A stretch of 64,000 nt of DNA from Lachnospiraceae bacterium (GTDB lineage: Bacteria > Bacillota > Clostridia > Lachnospirales > Lachnospiraceae), in assembly GCA_017626325.1 (NCBI GenBank), contig JAGAIZ010000066.1, positions 19,883-83,882 on the forward strand, read 5' to 3'. A model generated the notes under the pieces. The model had not been told where the DNA came from. It saw nothing but the letters and a program-made list of their open reading frames with translations, and ran no database searches. The translations under genes were made by a program, and so were the position numbers. Of the stretch, positions 11,607-19,440 are shown piece after piece. The stretch's first letter is position 1. Each line of letters opens with the position of its first letter.

Positions 11607-12029
11607 TTGGCTATTGAAGAGATAAACACCAGGGAAGAAAGCGCCGGAAATGTTCCCGATGGCGATGTGGATAATCCTGTAGAGCAGGAGACACCGGCAC
11701 AGAGAGAGGCAAGAGAAAAGAAAGAGGCGCAGGAGAGGGAAGCAAAGGCCAGAAAACGCAGGCTGATCCCTCCTTTTGTCATGTTATTCGCAGGGGCGGT
11801 TACAAGCATTACCATGAGAATTCTTCATTATGAGATGAAGACGATGCTGATTGTTCTTCTGTGCGTTCTGGTAGGGTTCTATATTGCGGGCTGCATCTTT
11901 AAGACGATGCTGGACCGATTCGAACAGCAGATAGAGGAAGCGGCAATGGAGAATGGAGAAGTGATCGAGAAAGATTCTTCCACGGAAGAGGCAGCGCGGA
12001 AATCGGAAGTGAATGAAAAGGGTGAGTAG
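11607..12029 (+). CDS. Small two-TM protein of the flagellar operon, unknown function
   Basis: A 140-residue protein not recognised as a named family. Residues 1-50 are acidic then strongly charged (repeated RE/KK/KAR), two membrane segments lie at about 53-70 and 79-98, and the C-terminal ~40 residues are acidic. The ends probably face the same side of the membrane. The start is TTG (11607), supported by GGAAGGAAAAG just upstream and by no better in-frame codon. Its TAG stop overlaps the GTG of fliA, so it is likely co-translated with the sigma factor. A role in motility is inferred from position only. Confidence 0.75.
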   Translation: MAIEEINTREESAGNVPDGDVDNPVEQETPAQREAREKKEAQEREAKARKRRLIPPFVMLFAGAVTSITMRILHYEMKTMLIVLLCVLVGFYIAGCIFKTMLDRFEQQIEEAAMENGEVIEKDSSTEEAARKSEVNEKGE

Positions 12030-12820
12030 TGTTACCTATGGATGAAGCAGGCAGAAAAAAACTCTGGGACGAATATGGAAAAACGAAGTCTCCTGAGATA
12101 AGGGAAAATATCATATTGGAGTATGCACCTTTAGTAAAAGTCGTCGCAGGCCGTCTCAGCATGTATCTGGGATATAATGTGGAGTATGAGGATCTGGTAA
12201 GCTATGGGATTTTCGGATTGATTGACGCGATCGATAAATTCGACTGCCTTAAGGATGTTAAGTTTGAGACGTATGCCAGTCTTCGTATCAGGGGAGCGAT
12301 CCTCGACCAGATTCGGAAGATGGACTGGATTCCCCGTACGATCAGACAGAAGCAGAAGAAGATCGATATGGCGATCAAGGAGATTGAGGCGAAATACGGC
12401 AGGAGCGCCACAGATGAAGAAATCGCGGTGAGTCTTGGTATTTCTGACGACGAATATCTGGATTGGCAGTCACAGATGAAAATCACGAATGTGGTATCTC
12501 TCAATGAATTCCTGGAGCAGGGCAGTGAGGTGCCCAATGAAGCCAACCGCTCTAAAAGTTCCCAGTTTGACAGTCCGGAGGAAGTGATAGAGAAAGACGA
12601 GTTGAAGAAGATTCTGGCGGAAGCTTTGGACTTGCTTACGGAAAAGGAGCGAAAGGTTATCTTATTGTATTATTATGAGGATCTGACGCTGAAGGAAATT
12701 AGCAATATCCTGGAGGTTTCCGAATCCAGAATATCCCAGCTTCATACAAGAGCGCTTCAGAAGATGAGAGGCAGGCTGGGGAATTATATCGGTATATTGA
12801 CTGATACGGACAGCAAATAG
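12029..12820 (+). CDS. fliA: Flagellar sigma factor FliA/SigD (sigma-28, WhiG type)
   Basis: A 263-residue sigma-70-family protein of the FliA/WhiG group. Region 2 includes LVSYGIFGLIDAIDKFD and FETYASLRIRGAILDQIRKMDW; region 3 and region 4 (TEKERKVILLYYYEDLTLKEIS, then SRISQLHTRALQKMR) complete it. It directs transcription of late flagellar and chemotaxis genes. Annotated from GTG at 12029, one base into the previous stop; an ATG three codons later is an alternative. The 86-bp gap to fapA shows nothing notable. Confidence 0.96.
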   Translation: MLPMDEAGRKKLWDEYGKTKSPEIRENIILEYAPLVKVVAGRLSMYLGYNVEYEDLVSYGIFGLIDAIDKFDCLKDVKFETYASLRIRGAILDQIRKMDWIPRTIRQKQKKIDMAIKEIEAKYGRSATDEEIAVSLGISDDEYLDWQSQMKITNVVSLNEFLEQGSEVPNEANRSKSSQFDSPEEVIEKDELKKILAEALDLLTEKERKVILLYYYEDLTLKEISNILEVSESRISQLHTRALQKMRGRLGNYIGILTDTDSK

Positions 12821-12906
12821 ATGAAACCGTATGTAAAAGCGCACAGCAAAGAAAGTAAATACAAATAGAAGAGCAGAGAAAGACAGACGCAATAGAAGAG
12901 GTAGAT

Positions 12907-14496
12907 ATGAACGGTTATTTCAGATTGATTAACGGTGAAGGAAAGACAGGAATAAAGCTGATACCGCCCACGGGAGACGGCAAGGCGATAGATATGAATG
13001 ACGTGGTTGAATACCTGTCGATGAAGGGCTGTAGCTGTGACCTGCCTGCCTTAAAGAAGGCTGTTGATGCAGCGGCTAAGGCAGAAACAGTGATCGTGCT
13101 GGAGCACAAGACCAGATTTGCGGAACGCGAGTGCTATAAACTGACGGTTACACCGGATAAAATGCAGGCTTACGCCAAATTCTATGCCGCTTCTGTGGGC
13201 GGTGAGAATATGACCGAGGAAGAAATGCTGAAAGATCTGGAGATGAAAGGCATTACATGCGGCATTAAGCGCGATGTGATTGCAAATTTCTTCCGAAAAA
13301 GGGAATACTGTGAAGACATTCTGATTGCGGAAGGAACTGCTCCGCAGCAGGGTAAGGACGCCTGGATCGAATACAAATTTAACACGGACAAAAAGGCAAG
13401 ACCCACGTTAAACGAAGACGGCAGCGTGGATTTCTTCCATTTAAATATATTGAATCACTGTGCGAAGGGCGATGAATTGGCTGTACTGCACCCGGAGGTG
13501 CAGGGAATACCGGGTGAGAATCTGTTCGGAGAGCAGATTAAGCCTGGCGACGTCAAGAAAGAGAGCTTGAAATATGGTAATAATATTGAGATCTCTGAGG
13601 ATAAGACAATATTGACTTCTATGGTCAATGGCCATGTGGAACTGGTGGAAGGCTCCGTATTTGTATCGGACGTGCTGGAGGTTGAGAATGTAGACAATTC
13701 CACCGGAAATATAGACTATGACGGCAACGTGCAGATCAATGGCAATGTGGGTACTAATTTCTCCGTCCGGGCGCAGGGAGATATTATGGTAAAGGGCGTA
13801 GTAGAAGGCGCATCTCTATGGGCAGGAGGCAATATCGTCATTGTCAGAGGAATGAACGGAATGGGCAAGGGCATTCTGCAGGCGGAGGGCAATATTATTG
13901 CGAAATTCCTGGAGAATGCTACTGCGGAGGCAAAAGGCTACGTCAGCTCAGAATCAATCCTGCACAGCAAAGTTACGGCCGGTGAGGAAGTGAACGTGGA
14001 TGGCAGGAGAGGTTTCATTACCGGTGGAAAGGTTTGCGCTACAGGAAGCATTAATGTTAAAACACTGGGGTCTGAGATGGGAGCCGATACGGTAGTGGAA
14101 GTAGGCGCCGATCCCAAGATCAAGGAGCGTATCGCGCAGCTTCAGAAGCAACTGGAGGAGGATACGAAGATGCTGGAATCTATTCAGCCGATCTTAGTAT
14201 CTACGAAGCAGAAGATCGCGCAGGGCGTGAAGCTGACCCCCGATCAGTTAAAATATGTTCAATCGCTTGTACTGGCGAATCAGCAGAAGACAGAAGCGGT
14301 TGCCGCTGCAAAAGCGGAATTGGAAACATTAAGAAAACAGGCAAATGATACCAGCAATACCATGGTAAGAGTAAAAGGGATGGTATACCCCGGCACGAAG
14401 ATCTGTATCGGAGATGTGTCGATGGTGGTACAGAAGATTTCGCATTACTGCCGTTTCATTAAGGAGCGCGGAGATGTGAAGATGGCGCCGCTGTAG
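12907..14496 (+). CDS. fapA: FapA-type polymerising beta-helix protein (DUF342)
   Basis: A 529-residue FapA/DUF342-family protein. The N-terminal ~250 residues match the FapA region with a PGENLFGEQIKPGD-like block. The middle (about 250-400) consists of short glycine/valine-rich turns such as GNVQINGNVGTNFSVRAQGDI, typical of a parallel beta-helix. The C-terminus has a coiled-coil (KIKERIAQLQKQLEED) and a final small domain. The family name refers to flagellar assembly but its molecular role is poorly defined; location right after fliA supports the motility link. Confidence 0.87.
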   Translation: MNGYFRLINGEGKTGIKLIPPTGDGKAIDMNDVVEYLSMKGCSCDLPALKKAVDAAAKAETVIVLEHKTRFAERECYKLTVTPDKMQAYAKFYAASVGGENMTEEEMLKDLEMKGITCGIKRDVIANFFRKREYCEDILIAEGTAPQQGKDAWIEYKFNTDKKARPTLNEDGSVDFFHLNILNHCAKGDELAVLHPEVQGIPGENLFGEQIKPGDVKKESLKYGNNIEISEDKTILTSMVNGHVELVEGSVFVSDVLEVENVDNSTGNIDYDGNVQINGNVGTNFSVRAQGDIMVKGVVEGASLWAGGNIVIVRGMNGMGKGILQAEGNIIAKFLENATAEAKGYVSSESILHSKVTAGEEVNVDGRRGFITGGKVCATGSINVKTLGSEMGADTVVEVGADPKIKERIAQLQKQLEEDTKMLESIQPILVSTKQKIAQGVKLTPDQLKYVQSLVLANQQKTEAVAAAKAELETLRKQANDTSNTMVRVKGMVYPGTKICIGDVSMVVQKISHYCRFIKERGDVKMAPL

Positions 14497-14555
14497 AATG
14501 ACAGATTAAAGAGCGGGCTGTTTGCGGCGTTAGACGCTGCGGAATGAGGATTGAT

Positions 14556-14870
14556 ATGGCGATAGGATTTGTGGAAATGCAGGGGCAGATTACGAGAGCC
14601 CAGGATTTTACAACGATCAAGCATAACGAAGATACCAAAGGGATGGTGGAACAGGCGAATGTGGGACAGCAGATGACAAGGCAGATAGAACGTCAGGTCA
14701 ACCGCGTCAATAAAGGAGAACAGCCTGAATATCATAACCGTAAGTTCGACGCCAAGGATAAAGGAAGCAATGAATATCATGGCGACGGCGGCAAAAGCAG
14801 GAAGGATAAGCAGAAGGAAGCAGATGGAAAAGTGCTTCTTAAGGGAGTCGGCAATGCCGATTTTTCCTGA
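14556..14870 (+). CDS. Small hydrophilic flagellar-operon protein, unknown function
   Basis: A 104-residue soluble, highly charged protein that I do not recognise. It begins MAIGFVEMQGQITRAQDF and its last 40 residues are Lys/Asp/Gly-rich. An ATG at 14544 is in frame, but GAGG at 14546-14549 is spaced correctly only for the ATG at 14556. The 14535-14558 leader resembles the leader before the next gene (15149-15172). The stop is followed within 16 bp by the tandem structured units. Its function can only be guessed from operon position. Confidence 0.65.
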   Translation: MAIGFVEMQGQITRAQDFTTIKHNEDTKGMVEQANVGQQMTRQIERQVNRVNKGEQPEYHNRKFDAKDKGSNEYHGDGGKSRKDKQKEADGKVLLKGVGNADFS

Positions 14871-14885
14871 TGAGCTATATGGAGG

Positions 14886-15156
14886 ATAGGTTGAAAAATC
14901 ACACTGATGTGCTGATTTTTCAACCGACAATTTGAGTCAGAGCCTCAAATTGCCTTGATCGCAGTCGGAAATCTGACATTTCCGACGCGTGTCATCGCAA
15001 TAAATTGCTCTGACATGTAGGATAGATTGAACAATCACTCTGATGAGCTGATTGTTCAATCCCAAATTTGTGCCGGAGCGTCACAAATTTGTCTGATGGC
15101 AGATGAGAAACCGCCTGCGCGGATTTCTCATCGCCCCGTCGCGTAAAACGCTCCGG
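14886..15156 (+). repeat. Two tandem ~136-bp structured units, candidate novel RNA element
   Basis: Unit 1: hairpin A 14889-14901/14913-14925, hairpin B 14928-14936/14944-14952, hairpin C 14964-14972/14978-14986, hairpin D 14997-15001/15004-15008. Unit 2: A 15025-15037/15049-15061, B 15064-15072/15082-15090, C 15102-15114/15119-15132 (one bulge), D 15141-15144/15148-15151. Arms are perfect except that bulge. Loop A changes CAC/GTG to CTC/GAG around a fixed TGAT. Loop B pairs downstream in both: TCAGAGC with GCTCTGA (15007-15013), and CCGGAGCGT with ACGCTCCGG (15148-15156). Primary sequence differs much between units, yet pairing holds through compensatory changes. The region lies inside an operon, just before the ATG at 15170. 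I do not recognise the family. Confidence 0.8.
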
Positions 15157-15169
15157 AATGGAGATTAGT

Positions 15170-16549
15170 ATGAGTGCAATAGAGGTCGTTCTAATCATAA
15201 TAGGAGTGGTGATATTTCTGCTGGGATATCTCCTGCCGGCAAGGAAAAGAGAGCCGGATGAGGAAACGCAGATGATCAGCGAAGAGGAAGTCAGAAAGAT
15301 GGTAGCTCGTGAGATCGAGGGCGTCAGAGGCAAAATTTCCGATATCGTGGACGAAACTTCTAATTATGCGATTGAAAAGACCGAGCGTGCGATGGAGCGC
15401 GTGACCAATGAGAAGATTATGGCGGTCAACGAATATTCCGACACGGTTCTGGAAGAGATCAATAAAAATCATAAAGAAGTGGTATTCTTATATGATATGC
15501 TGAATGATAAGCATGACAATCTGATGTCTACGATCAATGAAGCGACACAGGCGGCGGACGGTATCAAGCAGACTGTCAAGGATGCGGAAATAACGGCGAA
15601 CGAGGCGGCCCAGAAGGTGAAAAGCGCGCAGGATACTGCTAATGAAGCGGTTGAAATTGCCAGAGAAGCCGCAGCGTCAGCCAATGAAGCTGTGGAAATG
15701 TCAAAGGAAGCCACGGATGCGGCCGGCGCAGCAGTAGAGAATGTAAAGCAGGCAGAGAATACAGCCAGAGAGACCCGGGAAACAGTACGGAATGCGATGC
15801 AGTCCGTGATGGAAGTGGTGAGCAGAAAGGCGGATCTGGAAGCGCTCCATAACGCGCAGCCGTATCATGAGGATGTGGTGGAAGAGGTGCGGAGCCTGAT
15901 GCAGAATGAGAGTGATACAGACGCCGGAACAGCACAGATCATGTCGGCAGCACGGGAAGAGACGATGCCGCAGATGACACAGCATGTATCGGCGGCACAA
16001 CAGTCAGTTCAGGGAGCCAGGACGCAGCAGCCGGCGCAGACGCCCCAGGCGGTGCAGGAACAACAGACAGGGCGGGTGCAGCAGCCGGACGCAGGGAATT
16101 TGCCGTCAGAAGCCAGCCAGCCAGACATGATGCCGCATGAGGAAGCGGTAATAGAACCTCCGGCGGAAGAGCCAGCCGAGTTTACGCCGATTGCACCCAG
16201 AAGAGTAGAGATTATTCATCAGCCGGATGGGGATTATGTGGCGGAAGGTCAGGATCTTTCCACAAGCGCCGCATTTGCCCAAATGGGAATCTTCGCACCG
16301 AAGAGAGAGGAAAATGAGGAACCGAAGAGAAAACCCAGAGCAAAGCGTGCGTCAAGAAAAGAAAGCGCGGCGGAGGATGGCTATGGAGTAGATCTGCAGT
16401 TCGCCAAAGGCAAAGAAAACAGCCGGAACAGCAATGAGAGAATTCTGGAACTTCATAAGGCAGGAAAGTCGAATATGGCGATTGCCAAAGAATTGGGACT
16501 GGGACTGGGTGAAGTGAAACTGGTCATTGATTTGTTTGAAGGTATGTAA
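15170..16549 (+). CDS. Membrane-anchored coiled-coil protein with C-terminal HTH-like end (DUF6115-like)
   Basis: A 459-residue protein. One N-terminal membrane segment (IEVVLIIIGVVIFLLGYLLP), then about 200 residues of Ala/Glu-rich coiled coil with repeated ANEAV/A-E-A motifs, a Gln/Pro-rich linker, and a conserved C-terminal ~45 residues (ILELHKAGKSNMAIAKELGL...) resembling a helix-turn-helix of the kind used as a short protein or DNA contact. DUF6115 is my best family guess. GGAG at 15160-15163 favours ATG 15170 over the in-frame ATG at 15158. Directly downstream of the tandem structured units; role in motility inferred from context. Confidence 0.75.
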   Translation: MSAIEVVLIIIGVVIFLLGYLLPARKREPDEETQMISEEEVRKMVAREIEGVRGKISDIVDETSNYAIEKTERAMERVTNEKIMAVNEYSDTVLEEINKNHKEVVFLYDMLNDKHDNLMSTINEATQAADGIKQTVKDAEITANEAAQKVKSAQDTANEAVEIAREAAASANEAVEMSKEATDAAGAAVENVKQAENTARETRETVRNAMQSVMEVVSRKADLEALHNAQPYHEDVVEEVRSLMQNESDTDAGTAQIMSAAREETMPQMTQHVSAAQQSVQGARTQQPAQTPQAVQEQQTGRVQQPDAGNLPSEASQPDMMPHEEAVIEPPAEEPAEFTPIAPRRVEIIHQPDGDYVAEGQDLSTSAAFAQMGIFAPKREENEEPKRKPRAKRASRKESAAEDGYGVDLQFAKGKENSRNSNERILELHKAGKSNMAIAKELGLGLGEVKLVIDLFEGM

Positions 16550-16569
16550 GGAAGGGCAAGAAAATTGAT

Positions 16570-17283
16570 ATGGAGCGGAAATATTATTTACGCGGTCTTG
16601 GTATCGGTATCGCCGTTACTGCGCTTATAATGGGAATAGCGGCGTCCGGGAACCGGACGATGACAGATGAGGAAGTGATAGCCAGAGCCAAAGAACTGGG
16701 TATGGTAGAGAATACGCTTTTGTCAGATACGCTGGAAGATGCGCAGGCAGAGGCGGCAGATGCCATGGAACAGGCAGAAGGTAATAACGCTTCTATGGAA
16801 GAAGATGCGGCGGAGCGAAATACTGCAGGAGAAGGAGATGCTGACCAGGAAACCGATGGAGAGAGTACTGTAGGCCAGAAAGCAGACGGAGAGAACGTCG
16901 CAGGCCAGAAGACTGACGGAGAGAGTGTCACAGGTCAGAAAGTTGACGGGGAGAGCACCGCAGGTCGGAAGACCGAGGAAGAAACAGAGTCGGCTGCCGG
17001 AAATACTGCGGCGGAAGACAACAAAACGGAAGGCGCCAAAGCGGATAAAAAAGAGGATATCACTTCTGCGGCGATCAAGACGATTACGGTCACTAACGGC
17101 GACGGTTCTTATACGGTCGCCAGGAAACTTCAGGAGGCAGGCGTAGTTACATCGGCGGAGAATTTTGATAATTATTTATGTCAGTACGGGTATGATAAGA
17201 AGCTTAGAACAGGTACGTTCTCTATCCCGGCGGATGCCAGTGACGAGCAGATTGCCAGAATCGTAACGGGAGCGGAACCATAA
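16570..17283 (+). CDS. Membrane-anchored repeat protein with MltG-like C-terminal domain
   Basis: A 237-residue protein with an N-terminal membrane segment (residues ~7-25) and a Glu/Ala-rich stalk containing four 10-residue repeats (consensus DGESxxGQKx, 16855-16974). The ~65-residue C-terminal domain (ITVTNGDGSYTVARKLQEAG ... RTGTFSIPADASDEQIARI) resembles the LysM-like domain found in YceG/MltG endolytic transglycosylases. The MltG catalytic domain is absent, so it is probably a peptidoglycan-contacting or scaffolding protein rather than an enzyme. Last gene before the terminator at 17357. Confidence 0.72.
   Translation: MERKYYLRGLGIGIAVTALIMGIAASGNRTMTDEEVIARAKELGMVENTLLSDTLEDAQAEAADAMEQAEGNNASMEEDAAERNTAGEGDADQETDGESTVGQKADGENVAGQKTDGESVTGQKVDGESTAGRKTEEETESAAGNTAAEDNKTEGAKADKKEDITSAAIKTITVTNGDGSYTVARKLQEAGVVTSAENFDNYLCQYGYDKKLRTGTFSIPADASDEQIARIVTGAEP
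16855..16974 (+). repeat. Four 30-bp in-frame tandem repeats
   Basis: Four consecutive 30-bp units, each encoding a variant of DGES-x-x-GQK-x, lie in the stalk of the MltG-like protein. Units differ at several bases, so this is an older expansion; copy number could vary between strains. Confidence 0.85.
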
Positions 17284-17318
17284 CAGAATAATAACGGAAT
17301 AATAATGTGTGCAGAATC

Positions 17319-17347
17319 TTGCAAGGTTCTGCGTATAATGCTATAAT
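17319..17347 (+). promoter_or_regulatory. Sigma-A promoter P1 upstream of rpsB
   Basis: TTGCAA (17319-17324), 17-bp spacer, TATAAT (17342-17347) with an extended TGC in front. Transcription would start near 17354, just before the terminator hairpin at 17357. The -35 lies inside an imperfect palindrome (17311-17332). Confidence 0.6.
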
Positions 17348-17356
17348 GCGTATGAT

Positions 17357-17386
17357 AAAAATTCCCCTTGCAGGGGGAATTTTTTT
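17357..17386 (+). terminator. Rho-independent terminator ending the flagellar operon
   Basis: AAAAATTCCCC pairs with GGGGAATTTTT across a short loop and runs into seven T residues. It closes the fliR-to-MltG-like run and overlaps the -35 of promoter P2 for rpsB. Confidence 0.85.
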
Positions 17387-17396
17387 ATGTTATAGT
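17368..17396 (+). promoter_or_regulatory. Sigma-A promoter P2 and structured leader of rpsB-tsf
   Basis: TTGCAG (17368-17373), 17-bp spacer, TATAGT (17391-17396) with extended TGT. The ~150-nt leader that follows can form stems GTCCG/CGGAC (17424-17428/17442-17446) and TCTGCC/GGCAGA (17476-17481/17503-17508); a further GCGTGC/GCACGC stem starts at 17401, near the start point. Such a leader could serve S2 autoregulation, but I do not recognise a named motif. Confidence 0.6.
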
Positions 17397-17554
17397 ATTT
17401 GCGTGCGCGTATGAGTGCACGCGGTCCGACTTTCATCAGAGCGGACGGGAAACAAGTAATCACATATGCCCAGCATCTGCCGGTGCTTCGTGACGCTGAG
17501 GTGGCAGAGAGCGAAAGGTATATGGCAGACAATTAACCAAATGGAGGTAGAACA

Positions 17555-18301
17555 ATGAGCGTTATTTCTATGAAACAGTTATTGGAAGCGGGTGTTCATT
17601 TCGGACACCAGACAAGAAGATGGAACCCTAAGATGGCTCCTTATATCTTCACAGAGAGAAATGGTATCCACATCATCGACTTACAGAAATCCGTAGGTAA
17701 GGTAGACGAGGCTTACAGAGCGGTATTTGACGTAGCTTCTCAGGGCGGTACTATTCTTTTCGTAGGAACTAAGAAGCAGGCGCAGGACGCTGTTAAGACA
17801 GAGGCAGAGCGTTGCGGTATGTACTATTTTAATGAGAGATGGTTAGGCGGTATGCTTACCAACTTCAAGACGATCCAGTCCAGAATCGAGAGATTAAAGG
17901 CCATCGAGACAATGGCAGAGGACGGTACTTTCGAAGTGCTTCCCAAGAAAGAAGTTATTAAGATCAAGAAAGAGTGGGAGAAGTTAGAGAAGAACTTAGG
18001 CGGAATCAAGAATATGACAAGAATTCCCGACTGTATCTTCGTTGTTGACCCTAAGAAAGAGAGAATCTGTGTACAGGAGGCTCATACGCTTGGCATTACG
18101 CTGATCGGTATCGGCGATACTAACTGCGATCCGGAAGAACTGGATTACATCATCCCCGGTAATGATGACGCGATCAGAGCCGTTAAGCTGATTGTATCCA
18201 AGATGGCAGACGCTGTTATCGAGGCGAATCAGGGCGCGGAAGAGTATGTAGAAGAAGCGGAAGCGCAGAAGATTGAAGAGACGGACGAGGCTGAGGCATA
18301 A
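17555..18301 (+). CDS. rpsB: 30S ribosomal protein S2
   Basis: A 248-residue S2 of standard length. It opens [27 protein letters not shown], the conserved S2 N-terminus, and includes [10 protein letters not shown], the [12 protein letters not shown] block, [10 protein letters not shown] and the [11 protein letters not shown] region. It ends in an acidic tail common in Firmicutes. SD GGAGG precedes the ATG by seven bases. Co-transcribed with tsf from the P1/P2 promoters; codon use is of the highly expressed kind. Confidence 0.98.
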   Translation: MSVISMKQLLEAGVHFGHQTRRWNPKMAPYIFTERNGIHIIDLQKSVGKVDEAYRAVFDVASQGGTILFVGTKKQAQDAVKTEAERCGMYYFNERWLGGMLTNFKTIQSRIERLKAIETMAEDGTFEVLPKKEVIKIKKEWEKLEKNLGGIKNMTRIPDCIFVVDPKKERICVQEAHTLGITLIGIGDTNCDPEELDYIIPGNDDAIRAVKLIVSKMADAVIEANQGAEEYVEEAEAQKIEETDEAEA

Positions 18302-18352
18302 GAGTCATAAAGAGATGTTGTAGAATATAGAATGAATATGGAGGATATACAC

Positions 18353-19288
18353 ATGGCTATCACAGCAGCAATGGTTAAGGAATTAAGAGAAATGACCGGT
18401 GCAGGCATGATGGACTGCAAGAAGGCTCTGAATGAGACAGACGGCAATATGGATGCGGCGGTAGAATATTTAAGAAAGAACGGACAGGCTAAGGCGGAGA
18501 AGAAGGCCAGCAGAATTGCGGCAGAGGGTCTGTGCCGTGTATCAGTAAAGGATGATAAGACAGTAGCGGTAGTAGAAGTCAATTCCGAGACAGATTTCGT
18601 AGCAAAGAATGCAGATTTCCAGGCATATGTAGAAGCTGTTGCAAAGCAGGCTGTTGAGTCTGATGCGGCAGATCTGGACGCTTTCCTGGCGGAGCAGTGG
18701 CATCTGGATGCCTCCAAGACCGTGAAGGACGCTCTCGTAGACAAGATCGCCGTAATCGGTGAGAACTTAAGCATCAGAAGATTCGAGAAGGTTGTCGCTA
18801 ACGACGGCTGCGCGGTATCTTATGTACATGGCGGCGGCAGAATCGGCGTTATCGTAGAGGCGGCTACAGACGTTGTAAATGATGCTGTAAAAGAAGCGCT
18901 TACCAATATCGCTATGCAGGTAGCGGCTCTGTATCCGAAGTACGTATCCACAGAGGAAGTATCTGAGGAATACAAGGCGCATGAGAAAGAAATCATCACT
19001 GAGCAGATCAAGAATGATCCTAAGATGGCAGGCAAGCCCGAGAAGGTAATCGAGGGTGCGGTAAATGGCCGTCTGAACAAAGAGCTTAAGGAAGTATGTC
19101 TGTTAGAGCAGGTATACGTAAAGGCTGAGGACGGTAAGCAGTCGGTAGCGAAGTATATTGAGCAGGTTGCTAAGGAGAACAATGCAAACCTTTCCATCAA
19201 GAAGTTTGTTCGTTTCGAGACAGGCGAAGGTCTGGAGAAGAAGGAAGAGAACTTTGCTGAGGAAGTGGCTAAGCAGATGGGTATGTAA
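18353..19288 (+). CDS. tsf: Translation elongation factor Ts
   Basis: A 311-residue EF-Ts, the guanine nucleotide exchange factor for EF-Tu. It contains the N-terminal UBA-like helices with VKELREMTGAGMMDCKKAL, then VVEVNSETDFVAKN and the coiled-coil dimerisation region. An in-frame ATG exists at 18332, but GGAGG at 18340-18344 is placed for the ATG at 18353, which also gives the usual MAITAAMVK N-terminus. A terminator follows at 19325. Confidence 0.98.
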   Translation: MAITAAMVKELREMTGAGMMDCKKALNETDGNMDAAVEYLRKNGQAKAEKKASRIAAEGLCRVSVKDDKTVAVVEVNSETDFVAKNADFQAYVEAVAKQAVESDAADLDAFLAEQWHLDASKTVKDALVDKIAVIGENLSIRRFEKVVANDGCAVSYVHGGGRIGVIVEAATDVVNDAVKEALTNIAMQVAALYPKYVSTEEVSEEYKAHEKEIITEQIKNDPKMAGKPEKVIEGAVNGRLNKELKEVCLLEQVYVKAEDGKQSVAKYIEQVAKENNANLSIKKFVRFETGEGLEKKEENFAEEVAKQMGM

Positions 19289-19324
19289 TTTCCTGCAATA
19301 TTTTATTTTATAGTGATTTTTGGA

Positions 19325-19356
19325 AGAGCTTCGGAGAAATCCGGGGCTCTTTTTCT
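19325..19356 (+). terminator. Rho-independent terminator after tsf
   Basis: AGAGC-TT-CGGA pairs with TCCG-G-GGCTCT around a GAAA loop and is followed by TTTTTCTT. It isolates rpsB-tsf from the accessory block that begins with the chromate-type transporters. Confidence 0.85.
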
Positions 19357-19374
19357 TAAATAAAATCTTCCTGT

Positions 19375-19403
19375 TTTACAAACACTACAATCTATGATAG
19401 ATT
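19375..19403 (+). promoter_or_regulatory. Candidate sigma-A promoter of the chromate transporter pair
   Basis: TTTACA (19375-19380), 17-bp spacer, TAGATT (19398-19403) with an upstream TGA (extended -10). About 38 bp from the ATG at 19441. Confidence 0.5.
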
Positions 19404-19440
19404 CTTCTTGCGGATATAGTGCTGCAGAATGGAGAAAGGC

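Noticed and set aside
15041-15132. CTGATGAG followed later by GAAAC, recalling the hammerhead ribozyme core
   Set aside because: The two blocks fall in loop A and in the 5' arm of hairpin C, are not joined by a stem II in the right geometry, and unit 1 has CTGATGTG without the GAAA. The repeated-hairpin fold explains both.
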